From contig CM065890.1 in NCBI GenBank assembly GCA_033439255.1, positions 1,302,001-1,366,000 on the forward strand: a DNA stretch of 64,000 nt, in the 5' to 3' direction. The notes under the pieces were generated by a model. It saw only the letters and a program-made list of their open reading frames with translations, did not search any database and was not told the origin of the DNA. Positions within the stretch are counted from its first letter, which is position 1; each line of letters opens with the position of its first letter. The position numbers and the translations under genes were made by a program. This stretch comes from Hericium rajendrae (Eukaryota; Basidiomycota; Agaricomycetes; Russulales; Hericiaceae). Positions 1 through 10,458 of this stretch are shown piece by piece.

Positions 1-2006
1 GCAATCGGCATGGTTCTTCTTATTGTCGTCACAACCATATGTTTGCCTGTTTCCACACCCAAAACAAATGCCAAATAGCAAACGGACAAAGCAATGCTTG
101 CCGCACCGATGCTTGTGCGTCAAGCAGCCATTGCACCTATTTTGTGTGAGTATTCTTCTTACATGGGCACAACGCGAGGCGAACGTACTTACCTGATGCG
201 CGCGTCAATCAAACTGCCCACGTACAGAACAACGCGATAGAAGATACGTTGGGACATAAGGATTGAAACAAGTATGCAACGGCAGTCACAGACGGAACTG
301 TGCCATGGTTCGGGCTAGTGTCGTTGTTCTTGCGTCTCTGATAGCGTACTCTGATCCCTCAAACTGGAGACAGTTTTCTCTTATCCGCATGAAGTTCTAT
401 AGGTGTGAGTTGTGACCGATGCCGATTTGTCAATGTACATACTCACCGATCGGCCTCTTCCACCACGTCGAAGTACATAGCTATTTCACGCCGTGCTTAT
501 TCTGCTTCAGGCCTGTGTTGCCAGCAGCACTGTCGCCTTTGATGATGGTAGCGGCTGGACTTCCGATCTTGAGATTCCGCGAAGGTGCGTACTAGGGCCC
601 AGCGCGGCGATCGGCATGACGAGAAGCTTCCTGGATCACTGTTGGCTGTCTCAAACGAGGATGTGAAAGCGTCCACGGCTCGGAGAAGAGTGACTGGAAC
701 TAGCCTGGAACTTGGAAGAGGCTTCAATGCACAGTAATATTTGCGCATGTAACGTCAGTGTAACGCCGAACTTGTCACTCAAATCTAGCGCCGGCTCCTC
801 GGTCAGCCGGCGCTTCCGACTTACAATAATCCAGCTTCCGTCCTCCATCGGCTTTTATAGCTTTCAGCTTCAAACCACATTCAATATTTGTGTCTCGGTT
901 TGCAAGCCCGACGCCTGAGCTCGGCACATCACATGAGGCCTCTTCAGGCTCTTAGCCGGGCGGCGGCATGCTCATTATCCTGGTTTTCTGCGAGTCCGAA
1001 TGTCTATCGAACCGTTATTGTCTGATTCACTGTGCAGGTGAGCACACATATCCTTGAAGGATCTATGTAAATGCTACTCGAAATCTACACTATCCGATCC
1101 AGCCCGAGATAAGAGCATTGAAACGAGCTCTGTGTCGGGGCCCATCGATTGCATTACGGTATCTTGCATCCGTGCGCACCCTCATCCGTCCTCCGAATGC
1201 CTCTTACTAAAGCCTTGCTATTCTGTACTTGCGCATCTACAGTGATATCTTCGTCTATTGGCTTGAGTTGTCTAAAATTCTCCGCCCACTTCATATCTAA
1301 AGGGCGAAGGCCAGATAGTCTGGCACGTCTGACAGCGGGGTCCGGGCCCTGGTGGGAAACGGCGGACGCCCATCAAGGGTCAGTACCAGCTTAGGCGCAT
1401 AAGTAAGTGAAGCACGTTTCTGAATTGCTGAGAGTGTAAGTACTAACTCCGAATCGCGCAATTCATGTTCGTCGAGCAGCCGCTGTTGTCTCCAAAGAAC
1501 GGCGGTCCCTGGCCTTGATGCTGCATATCATCGACTTTGCGGTATTAACACTGAGTTTTGGCTCCGCTTTCTAGCTTGTCTTTGGCGTCGAGAGTCCTCG
1601 AAGCTGAAACATCTAGATTTGCAGCCCTGACTTTGCTCAAAGCTTCCCGTTTGGTCGGTTTGTCCTCAACAACGGACGTCCCAGCCCGTGTAGCCTCCGG
1701 ATGTCTTTGTGATCCCTTTGGCGCGAGTCTGATTGTCTTCTGGTAGGGCTTCTGGATCATCTAAGCGTTTCGCGGAATGAGACGGGATGAGATGGGATGA
1801 ATGGCGTCATGAGTAGTCTTCGATTCGACGGCGCTGGTCTTATAGTGATCGACACTGACATGCGTTGATCTTTGTACCTGCAGAACTGCCAGCGTTTCGT
1901 TGTTTGTTGCAGCAGATGCTGCAATGCCCGTCCAAACGGCTGTGGTATTCAATGGTCACTGCCTGATGGCTTTTGACTGATTTACATAGCCGTCGCGCGG
2001 ACGCAG
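1..2006. other. No supportable gene
   Basis: Both strands carry only short open frames without recognisable motifs. A good minus-strand splice donor lies near 188-196. It follows a short hydrophobic reading frame at about 198-300, so the last part of a minus-strand gene running off the left edge is possible. I could not build a model. A small run of GATGAGACGGGATGAGATGG-like repeats lies at about 1778-1805. Confidence 0.3.
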
Positions 2007-2206
2007 ATGTTGCTACCTTCTGGCGCGGCGAACAAAACAGCGGTGTTTAGCTTGGGCATACGTCTAGATCAATCATTGATCAAGGCGTTGGACATCTCAG
2101 AGGACGTTTGTCCTTGTAATTTCGACGTGTTCGTCAGTAATCGTAATCACAGCGCAATGTTGGCGTCGGTCGCTCAACACCTGCGCCGGATTCCCAGCCC
2201 GGCGAT

Positions 2207-2488
2207 TCATTCCATCATATTGCCCCCGAGTTCCTCCGATCCTTTTGTTTCCCTGGATGCTGGATCCCGATCTTCAGTTTTGATCATCCAGCTCATGCAT
2301 AAACAGACCTGGATTGACTTGTACGCTAAATTCCGAACTAGTCCTCGATGTCGGTATATGCTTTCAGATTCGCTATCTAGAGACAAATTGTCGTCGTAAT
2401 CTGTTTGTAACAGAAAATACATCATACGGTCAGACATCCCGAGCGCAATGATGTTTTCGTACTGAGCTTTCCGTCTGCGTCCTGGCAT
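2207..2488 (-). CDS. Possible small hypothetical protein (93 aa)
   Basis: This open frame begins MPGRRRKAQYENIIALGMSD and contains an acidic serine stretch (NLSLDSESES). It is not similar to any family I recognise. The opposite strand holds a competing frame of 130 codons at 2007-2399 with less natural composition. Reading continues upstream without a stop for a few codons, so it could be an internal exon of a longer minus-strand gene. There is no other support. Confidence 0.2.
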   Translation of the reverse strand: MPGRRRKAQYENIIALGMSDRMMYFLLQTDYDDNLSLDSESESIYRHRGLVRNLAYKSIQVCLCMSWMIKTEDRDPASRETKGSEELGGNMME

Positions 2489-2499
2489 CTTGAGGTTTT

Positions 2500-3146
2500 C
2501 GTCGCGTTCAGCTCTCCTCTATCTCGTCGTGAAGGCTCGACTAGTTGACTCCCGGGCTTATTTTTCTTTCCCTCTAGCATGTCACGAAGCGGAGGTTCTG
2601 TTTCGACTTTCGTCCCCTCAAGCTGCTTGTGGAAGGAATGACGAATGTGCCGTGTCACTCGTGGTTTAGATTGGTCGGCTGATGCAAGAGACGGCGGTTT
2701 ATATCTTATTTTTATTGTTAGAATCAAGGCCGCATGGGAAGCGACCTCGACCAATCATGTAGTACATACTATCCAAGGTCCGGATGCTGAAAGCCAATCG
2801 AAAACAGTTCAAATGCCAGCCTGTCACGATCATACTTAGGTTCTCTTCGCAAGTGCAGAGTAAGTAATCAAAGGTCGTCAAATTGGTATTCAGTCATTTA
2901 CAGCATATCCGTAACACTAAGCATCGCTAAATTTGTACACGAGTCAAGCAAAGCAAGATACAATTTGAAAAGCAGCCCTTCCTCCATCTTATTGCTGCCT
3001 TCATATCTTCGATCGAAACTTTCAAGAATTCAAGCCATACTTACCAATTCCAGGCGGTCAAAACAAGAGCAAGGGAGAAGCACATTTGTAGACGAGAACA
3101 CAGTTGTTAGACGAGAGCATTGTTGTAGACGGCTTGACAGAGACCT
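2500..3146. other. Intergenic, no gene seen
   Basis: Short frames only. The right part is A/T-richer and probably holds the 3' flank of the repeat-protein gene whose stop is at 3147. Confidence 0.3.
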
Positions 3147-4677
3147 TTAGTATCCAGCTCCGCGGGGATCTTGTGCGTTCGAAGGCCGGCGGCCACGAGC
3201 ATTGGCATTCGGTGCTTGGCCACGAGACGAGGCAGATGGGTGCGGCCCCGAACCTTGTTGCTGAGTGTGGGATTGCTGCTGAAGAGAGCCGTACTGGGTA
3301 GAACTGCTAGATGTGTATTGACTAGAAGTGCTGGACGGGTACAACGTAGAAGTGTTGGACGGGTACCCAACAGAAGTGCTGGATGGATTGGTGGACGGGT
3401 ACCCAGAGGAAGTGCCAGACGGATACCGAGAAGAAGTGCCGGACGGGTACCTAGAAGAAGTGCTGGAGGGGTACTCAGCGGAAGTCTGCAGCTGCTGGAT
3501 ATGGCCGCCATTGTACGGGGCCTGAGCGGGGGCATGATGCTGGGAAAGAGCGGGGACGCCAGAGGAACCCTGCGGCTGGGTGTAGGCGCTGCCGTGCGGG
3601 ACCGGGGCGGAAGCATTACGCTGAGACTGAGTATAGCCACCGCTGTACGAGGCCTGAGCAGGGGCATGGTGCTGGGAATGAGCGGGGGCGCCGGATGGGT
3701 AGTGACCAGAATCCTGCGCTTGCGCATAGACGTTGCCGTGCGCGGCCAGAGCGGGAGCGTTGCGCTGGAGCTGAGTGGAGACACCGCCTGTGTGCTGAGC
3801 AGAACTCTGCTGCTGCTGCATATAGCCACCACCGGGCGTGGTCTGAGTGGGAGCACCGTGCTGGGGATAAGGCGGGGGCCAGGGGGTACCGAGCAGACGT
3901 CTGCTGGGAGGAAGCACTGCGCTGGGACTGATTCGGAATGGGACTCTGCTGCTGCGGCTGGGCATGAGCGCCGCCGGATGTGGTCTGAGCAGCGGTACTG
4001 CGCTGAGAATGAGATGAGGCGCCGCGTTTGAGTGCTGAGTGGAGGCCCTGGGCTGGCCCTGAGTGACGCCCTGTTGCGTGTAGGACGAACCAGAGCGTTG
4101 GGGGCCGACGGGTTCGAGGAGACTGGGTCCCGCTCGACGGAAGCTGATACGCCAGAAGAAGGCTAGCAGAATAGTGCCCGTCAGGACCGGGCGGGCCTAC
4201 ATCTCTGTAGGCCATCGCCATGCTTTGTGTTGTCTGCTCTTCGGTGAGAAGGTTGGTGACCCGCCGGCCATTCGCATGAAGATAATTGGCCCCCCAAGCA
4301 CTGCGCTCATCCCGGAGACGCTGCTCGGTGGGCGGAGGCACGCCAGCAACAGCCCCGGCCATTGTCCTCGAACCGGAAGACTGAACATTTCCACTTCCTT
4401 TGCGGCTGGTATGCGCCCGCGCCGACGGTGGGCTGCGTGCCAGAGTCGGAGGAAGAGTACCCGGCATCGCTGCCTACCAGGGTTGAGTTCGTTTCAACAT
4501 CGGAGACGGTTGATCTCGCCGAGGAGAGTTCGGTAGAGGGGGCTGGGCCGGGAACAGCGACGTCTGGGTCGATGAACGGGTCCCAGACTGCCTCGAGCTT
4601 GAAGTATTTGTAGACGTGTGGGGGCGCGACGAGGAGTTCTGATTCCCCGCCGTGTTGGAACTTTGCCTGGACGCCAT
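3147..4677 (-). CDS. Low-complexity Q/S/P/Y-rich repeat protein, unknown function
   Basis: Function is unknown. From the chosen start (4677, MASRQSSNTAG...) the N-terminal part is Ser/Thr/Asn/Arg-rich. A short GT..AG intron of about 45 bases (about 4430-4474) would join it to a mid region with a normal-looking segment (ERSAWGANYLHANGRRVTNL). The C-terminal two thirds is a disordered array rich in Gln, Ser, Pro, Ala, Tyr and His. It has motifs such as GGYTQSQR and GGYMQQQQ and a run of eight-residue YPSGTSSR-like units. It ends in an Arg/Gly-rich tail (RGRRPSNAQDPRGAGY). Composition shows the coding frame switching near 4040 and back near 3885. These look like compensating one-base changes rather than introns. 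An upstream in-frame Met at 4893 is possible. A prion-like or RNA-granule protein is a guess from composition only. Confidence 0.5.
3300..3480 (-). repeat. Coding tandem repeat, 24-base units (YPSGTSSR-type)
   Basis: On the minus strand the reading frame repeats an eight-residue unit of the form YPS-x-TSS-x about seven to eight times, with small changes between units. The DNA shows the matching period (GAAGTGCTGGACGGGTAC-like blocks on the plus strand). It lies within the repeat protein at 3147-4677. Confidence 0.75.
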
Positions 4678-4896
4678 TTCCTTGGGTGAAAAGATGCTAG
4701 TGAAGTTTCGAGGATTTCTAGTGGAAGTGATAGAGATATCTGGGGATGCAGAATATGGACAGAGGGAGGAGCTCTTTATACCATTCGACATGGCCCTCCA
4801 TGGAATCACGGGAATTGAGTGTGGCAAAATTTCTAAGACCCAATGCTTACCAGATGAGCTCCGCACCCGCAGAAAGCCAAGAAAAAGTGCCATCCA

Positions 4897-5995
4897 TCAA
4901 TCCAGGTAGATCGACGTGGGGGAGATGCTGGGTAGGCTGAACGCCATATTGCTTCTACGACTCCCGAGCACGTACACTTCCCCCAAAGCAATGCTCAAGC
5001 CACATATCCGGCGTCGTAGCCTCCTCTTTGTTGCATCTGCCAGTGCCTGACCATGATTCGAAGTTTCCTCATCAACATGGCAAAACCACATGAGCGGTAA
5101 GCAGCCAGCACTCGTTCTAGTTTTCAGAGCCTCACCTGTCTTGAGATGCTAGGTAAATCGTCTTTAGAGTCCAGGAAATTGATTCTGTTGCACCGGATGA
5201 ACACACCGCCTAAGACGATGCTCGAGAGGCAAACTTTCTCCTGTTCATAGTGCATCAGTATGATCGCAGACATCCAACGCTATGGTCACTCACTTTACTA
5301 CTGAAAGGTTCCAGTGTCTTCGCAGCCCTGTTGCAGATATCCGTTGCATCCGTCAGTGCCTCAGATAGAAGCACAATCGGTGCATTTCTCATCTGTGTGG
5401 CAAGGCTGCGCGAGTCGTACATGGCAAGCACTCGGTCAGATTGCCTGAACTGCTCGAATCTGGCGTTGCAGCTTCGGAGCTTGAGGTTTACAGCCTTGTC
5501 CTGGGGGTGCGGACATGGTCAAACTTATCGCCCAGGATCGGGAAAGTGGCACCTGTATGTACCTGGCGAGGTGCTTTGACCTCGAGCTGTGATTCACCGA
5601 AGGAGCCGTACCTGTGGAATAAGCTGCGAAGCAGCTCGATCGAGTATTAGCAAGGTCGATAAGCATGGCCAGATGCTTACTGAATATGCGCTGACGCTTC
5701 TACTCGAGAGGTTGGTTTTACGATCCGTGCGACCAATGGAAAATGGTCGCATTTGAATGCGCCCAACGAATTCTGTGGATATGAGAATCCTCCTAAATGA
5801 GTGAGAGCGAATAGACATACATACATTAGCATCACCGAGCCTTTTTCCCTTGTAAACATCCCGATATGATTCTAGACATCGAGATGCTCTGTGGTCGTGC
5901 GAAAACACAGAACCTACGCCCTGGAGCGTTTTCCGCGTATCGTCGAAACGGAATAAGCTGAGAGTTGACACATGAACCACAGAACGACGAGCCAT
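4897..5995 (-). CDS. Six-exon hypothetical protein (about 268 aa)
   Basis: No family recognised, but the gene model is clean. Exons are 5995-5825, 5772-5681, 5623-5563, 5500-5294, 5240-5136 and 5067-4897. All introns start GT (GTATGT, GTAAGC, GTACAT, GTGAGT, GTGAGG) and end AG, and every junction keeps frame, giving 57+51+69+35+57 codons. The middle is an Arg/Glu-rich helical-looking stretch (NARFEQFRQSDRVLAMYDSR). It is followed by a hydrophobic segment (CLSSIVLGGVFIRCN) and a basic C-terminal region (ATKRRLRRRICGL). The start Met is the first in exon 1, but an extra upstream exon in 6000-6300 cannot be excluded. The third junction, between KAPRQ and DKAVNLKLR, is the strongest evidence, because the unspliced frame closes shortly afterwards. 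Confidence 0.65.
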
Positions 5996-5999
5996 GGTT

Positions 6000-6580
6000 C
6001 ATGGCCGGCCACTGAGACGTTGGTCGACGATTCAATTTCCCGGCTCCGCGACTGTCGCCGCGCAGCTGTCCGGCGCGGCCGGGCACATTCCGGGCGCTCG
6101 GCCTCTGTACCAGATAGCGCCCAAATACACGGAGTCGTGGACCCTCGTAATGTCTGCTCTCGCGACTGAAGTCGCTGGCCCAGCCTGGCGAATTCAACTG
6201 GATATATTTTCCTCTTCGTGACATAGATAGATCATATTCGATCTCGCACTGCGCTGCGCAAAGCAGAAGAGTCATTTCTTGGACCCGAGCACAACGCCCT
6301 GGCAAGTGATCATCTTCTTCCCGACAGGTCTCCTTGAACGCATCATTTCACACTGGGAGGGAGCATCTTGTCCATCATTTTGGCTCATACGCACTACAGG
6401 AATGCGGATTTTTGAACCAGGGTACATAGTGATATTGAACATACTCCTACATTATCAGAGATTTTCAGTGAGTCGAAGATCTGGCGCTGTTATTCCTTCG
6501 GCGTAAGAAGTCGTCTAAACAATCTGATGTCGCAAACTCAAAATTTCATATACAAGGTACTACTTCTGTTACTGGTCGTA
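6000..6580. other. Intergenic, no gene seen
   Basis: Frames here are short and arginine-rich in the antisense direction. They look like non-coding shadows. The segment probably holds the promoter of the gene at 4897-5995 and the 3' flank of the next minus-strand reading frame. Confidence 0.3.
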
Positions 6581-6583
6581 TTC

Positions 6584-7501
6584 TCACTGAAGCAGAAGGT
6601 AGTCATCACGCGCGTGCGGAACTGACTGATCCCCTGACATGCCAGCGCGACGACGATGGGTACGCCGCGGATGAGCATTGACGGCAAGCTGGGCAGAATG
6701 GGGACGCATGCCCATGTTGTGAAAGCTCGGAGCTTCATAAATCGGGAGGAGTATACCAGCGAGGAGGATGGCCATGAGGAGAATGACGGGGACAAGGATG
6801 GCTGGGGAAGCAGAGTATACATCGACGAAAGGTGGAACATTCGCGTTGTTCCCGAATTGGGCAGGCGCGAGCGTGGCCGCATCGAACAGACCAGAGAACC
6901 ATTGCGAGGATATGTTGGGTTACGAAAAGGCACTGTAGGTTGCTGTGGGTTCAGAAGCGGTCGGACCGGTTGCTTCAGGGAATGATGCATGGTCGAGACA
7001 AAGAGTCCAATACTCTCCATCGGGACGAGGGATTGGAGGTGGGTTTTCTGGTGGAAATGGCCTATAATCGAAAGGGCAGTAAGGGCAACAGGGAAACTGC
7101 TCGTCACTCGGATCATAAGATGGCCACTGTTGCTGGGACTCTGACTCTTGGGGCGTGGGTGTATACCGAAGGAATGAGGCATCCATAATCGATGACTGAA
7201 GTGTTCGACACGGGCCTGTCACATTGGGGACATCCGCGAGATGGCGTCCGAGGCAAATATCCAGACTGTCGATTGGTGAGATGTCCTGAGGCCGAGTAAG
7301 GTAACGAAGCCGCGGGAAGAGAGCGTTCACTTTGCCAGATGGTGGGCCCGGAATAGAAGCCAGTGTTGGGAGCAGTTCTATCCCGGTCCGTCTGTAGAGA
7401 AAGAGACTGGAACTGCACATCAAGGCCCAGCGCGTGACCTTGATGATCAGAAATGGTAGAGCGTCCATGGTGATCCATCTGCTCTGTTTAGTTGAAAGCA
7501 C
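6584..7501 (-). CDS. Possible single-pass membrane protein, frame uncertain
   Basis: Two minus-strand frames meet near 6930. The upstream frame (7501-6920) is Pro/Ser/Tyr-rich, with several cysteines (CCPYCPFDYRPFPPENPPP). The downstream frame (to 6584) contains a good transmembrane helix (ILVPVILLMAILLAGILLP) followed by a basic stretch (HPRRTHRRRAG). Together they would make a protein with an N-terminal outside or disordered part, one helix and a short basic tail. I found no convincing splice pair at the junction, so either a one-base change or a different exon structure is needed. A third frame at 7113-7478 is a rival for the first exon. No family recognised. Confidence 0.35.
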
Positions 7502-8153
7502 CGAGGAAAAGACGGATAAGAGCTATGCGATATCGGCGTCGTGTGGAAATTGGGAGATATGCGAGACCTCACCAGCGATATGTTTGCTTATGTTCCCCTT
7601 CGTTCATGGACAGAAAAGCTCTATTAGTCCAAGAATGTCCAGATACGATTGTCAGCTCCCGACAACAAGGAAACGTACCTTTGGCAGGGCTTTTGCCTAG
7701 TTGCCCAACTGCTGCGTAGAACCATATATTATGCGTAGGGAAAATCTTGGAGCGTCGATGATCCCGATGCGAACAAGATTGCAAGACGGACCCTGCGTGC
7801 ACATCACAAAATAGGCCCACGTCATTGCGTCTCTTCCTATGTACGGACACTCCTCCTGACGGCATCCAGTAGAAGAGTTATCGCTATCTGCTTGATTTAA
7901 CAAGATGGTCCATCAGCGTTAAGCAGGTCAGACAAATCGGTACGCAGCAAGCCTGTAGCACTGTGGCAAGACTCGCATGTATGGACCAGGACGTCATTCT
8001 GGATGGGCTATGTTGTCACCTGGGACCGTCAGCCCACACGAGCGCCATGATGCGCAATTCGAAGCACTCGACGTTCACAAAGCGTTTTTCATTAGCTGAT
8101 TAATATTCACGCACTTATGAACGTGCCTGTTGCGCCATTGTCAGCATATCGGA
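7502..8153. other. Intergenic, no gene seen
   Basis: No supported gene. Short minus-strand frames at 7569-7903 lack motifs and are probably non-coding. Confidence 0.3.
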
Positions 8154-9206
8154 TTACTTGGACGCTGTATCTAGCTCCCTCTTGATCAATCCTTCCCACG
8201 TTGTCGGCTCTCGCCCGAGGAGCCAGCCTAGGACATTGGTGCTCCCTGGGATGCCCCTAACGCGATGATCAGTGACACTTTGAAAACCAACCAGAACGGA
8301 GATACAGGCTAGCTTACCGCGTGTCGTAGTAATCGAACATCACCTCGAGCGCCGTCTCCCAAAGTTATCCCTGATAACGCCTCGATCTTCCATCACTTTC
8401 AACGCGAGCGTCCTTTCGGGACCCTCACGCACCCTACTGGCTCTCCGCCGTGTTCAAGGGAGTAGTTGGTCAGCGCCTGCGCAACGTCGGCGTACGTGCA
8501 GTTGACACCGACGAGCTCGTATCGCGCGCGGATGTGGTCTGGGCGAGATCAGGATGGATGCAGCGACGGCAGCGAGGTCGTGCAAGTCAGGAAGCCTTGG
8601 AGGATGGTGGACGAGAATGCGAGGGGAAGGACGTGGGATTCGAGGATGGATGGAAGCGATAAATTTTGCATAAGGTGCGTAGGCTAATATGAGATCAATC
8701 ATCTGAGCACTCGCGGCGATCGAAGAACGCACCTGGAGGATGGTGTATTGTAAACCAGATTCGAAGAAATACTCCTCTGTCCTGTCTCGAGGTCAACTAT
8801 CAAATCGACATATGGAAGAAGGGAATAACGCACTCGAGTTTGACCCAGTGATGAGCCATCTTCGATATGTATGGATGCAGCCCGCCTGAATAGACGAAGT
8901 GCTCGACGCCCGCAGCGAGTGCAGCATCAATCATATTCTTGCTCATCCGCAATTCATCGCCCGATAAAGGAGCATTGAAGAAGATGGTCTTGATATCTAC
9001 GAGTGCATTGACCAAGGAACTGGGGTCGAGAAGATCGGCGACCACAATAGAGGAAGATAAAGAGGGATAACGACTAGAAATTCTTGCTTGGGACGCGATA
9101 TTGTGAGCGACGAGGCGCAGGGACGGGAAGGACGGGGCTGAGAGAAGAGCATCGATGACATGAGCGTTCGTGCGAGATGAGGCTGGAACGTGATGAGAAT
9201 TGACAT
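8154..9206 (-). pseudogene. NmrA-like (atypical short-chain dehydrogenase) gene with several frame breaks
   Basis: The product belongs to the NmrA-like NAD(P)-binding family (Rossmann-fold, usually regulatory or reductase-like). Family landmarks are readable in order: MSILIT at the N-terminus (9206), RTNAHVIDALL, DLLDPSSLVNALVDIKTIFF, AGVEHFVYSGGL, HHWVKLE, then TEEYFFESGLQYTILQ. After an intron come PTHLMQNLSLPSILESHV, DLHDLAAVAASILIS, YELVGVNCTYADVAQALTN, YYDTR and the last exon GIPGSTNVLGWLLGREP to the stop at 8154. Splice signals remain (for example GTAAGC..TTAG before the last exon). Frame is lost at least three times: just after MSILIT, where the glycine-rich nucleotide-binding loop should be; before DLHDLAAV; and before YELVGVN. 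Each looks like a one-base change. Either a young pseudogene or a good gene with assembly indels. Confidence 0.8.
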
Positions 9207-10458
9207 CCTAGTCAACGAATACGCAGTGGTGGGGTGTAGAACAAGAATCAAAGGTAGAACCAGAACAACGTGGGCGGGATAAGCCGAAGAATCAAATCTG
9301 CCGACTATAGCGGGAAAATGGCGCGTGCGTTCGCCGCGCGTCTACATCCAGTATCCGGCGTCTGGAGAGGGAGAACATTGAAAGCTCAGATCACGACAGC
9401 CGAGTTTGCTGTTGTAACCAGCGCCTAGAAGTCCGAATAATTCGAGCACAATCCGCGGCAAGGACGTCCTGATATACAAATTACAAGACAATCAGCAGCG
9501 GGCGATGGTCATCTGGAATCGACGGCATGAGAATGAAAGCGAAAGAGCGGTTTACACGCTAGTCAAGGAAGACCAGAAGGAGCTTGTCCATGGAGATAGA
9601 TCGCAAACATTTCTAGCTACGTCATTCCTTGTCCACGCAAGAAACTTATGGACTAAACGGTGTGGAATAGAAAGACGGGACTTACCATCAGCAATGGCTG
9701 TCTTCGCAGATGACAAGTGAACTAGCACAACTCTTTTGTTTCCGTTTTGTTTCCGTTTGTTTCCGTTTGTAATCTAAGTTATCTCTGTCCAATTTGTCGT
9801 TTCGCAGAAAATTGACTGGCGGTGAACCAAGATATTCAGCATTTCAGCATTTAGGAAGACAATATGTATGGCTTGAACCTGAGACAACAAGATAACTGAG
9901 ATGCAAGGACGGGTTAACAGATAATAGATGAGAGCTCAACGTCGACGTCGCACCCATCGCCGAGTCGTCGAACTTGTTGGCGTGGAGCTGATGCCGGGAC
10001 CTGCCGAAATCCGCAGACGGGCGCCAAACGTCACCTACGCGCAACCACCGGTCAACGTTTCAACTACCACCATCCAGCACCCCCAGACTCAACGTTCCAC
10101 AATTAATGCACTCGAGCACCTCGACGCTGCATATCATTTAGAATGTCTTAGCAATTTCAAGCGAAGGCATGGTTACCAATGACAGAGAAATAGACTCGGT
10201 GGCGAGTAAATGACACTTATAGCTCACAGGGTTGTCTTAATCTGATCCTTTATAACAGAGCAGCACCACGGCCGTGTCGATGCCGGTCTGCTGGTCAATA
10301 TACAGGGATCGTGGAAATCGGATTGTTCTCCAAGATAGAGGAATCCTCTTTAAATAAAAATGCTAGCAATTTGATTGAAAGGTGCGCGTCCTTCCCTTCG
10401 ACGCCGACGATTCCATAACACTTTTTTCCTACCATATCTTCCAGTCAGCCCATCTGCG
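9207..10458. other. Intergenic, no gene seen
   Basis: No gene is supported. At about 9735-9770 there is a short tandem run of a GTTTCCGTTT unit. The right third (10200-10440) is probably the promoter of the AA9 gene. Confidence 0.35.
9733..9770 (+). repeat. Short tandem GTTTCCGTTT-type repeat
   Basis: Three to four imperfect copies of a TTGTTTCCG unit lie side by side in intergenic DNA. Confidence 0.6.

Noticed and set aside
3107-3856. 249-codon minus-strand frame (LRPRPVVAI..-type repeats)
   Set aside because: A third-frame shadow of the same repeat array. The frame at 3147-3965 has the Gln/Tyr composition that continues into the flanking coding parts.
3171-4031. Long plus-strand frame (286 codons) across the repeat region
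   Set aside because: It is the antisense shadow of the Q/S/P/Y repeat protein. Its Arg/Gly-rich periodicity simply mirrors the coding repeat on the other strand.
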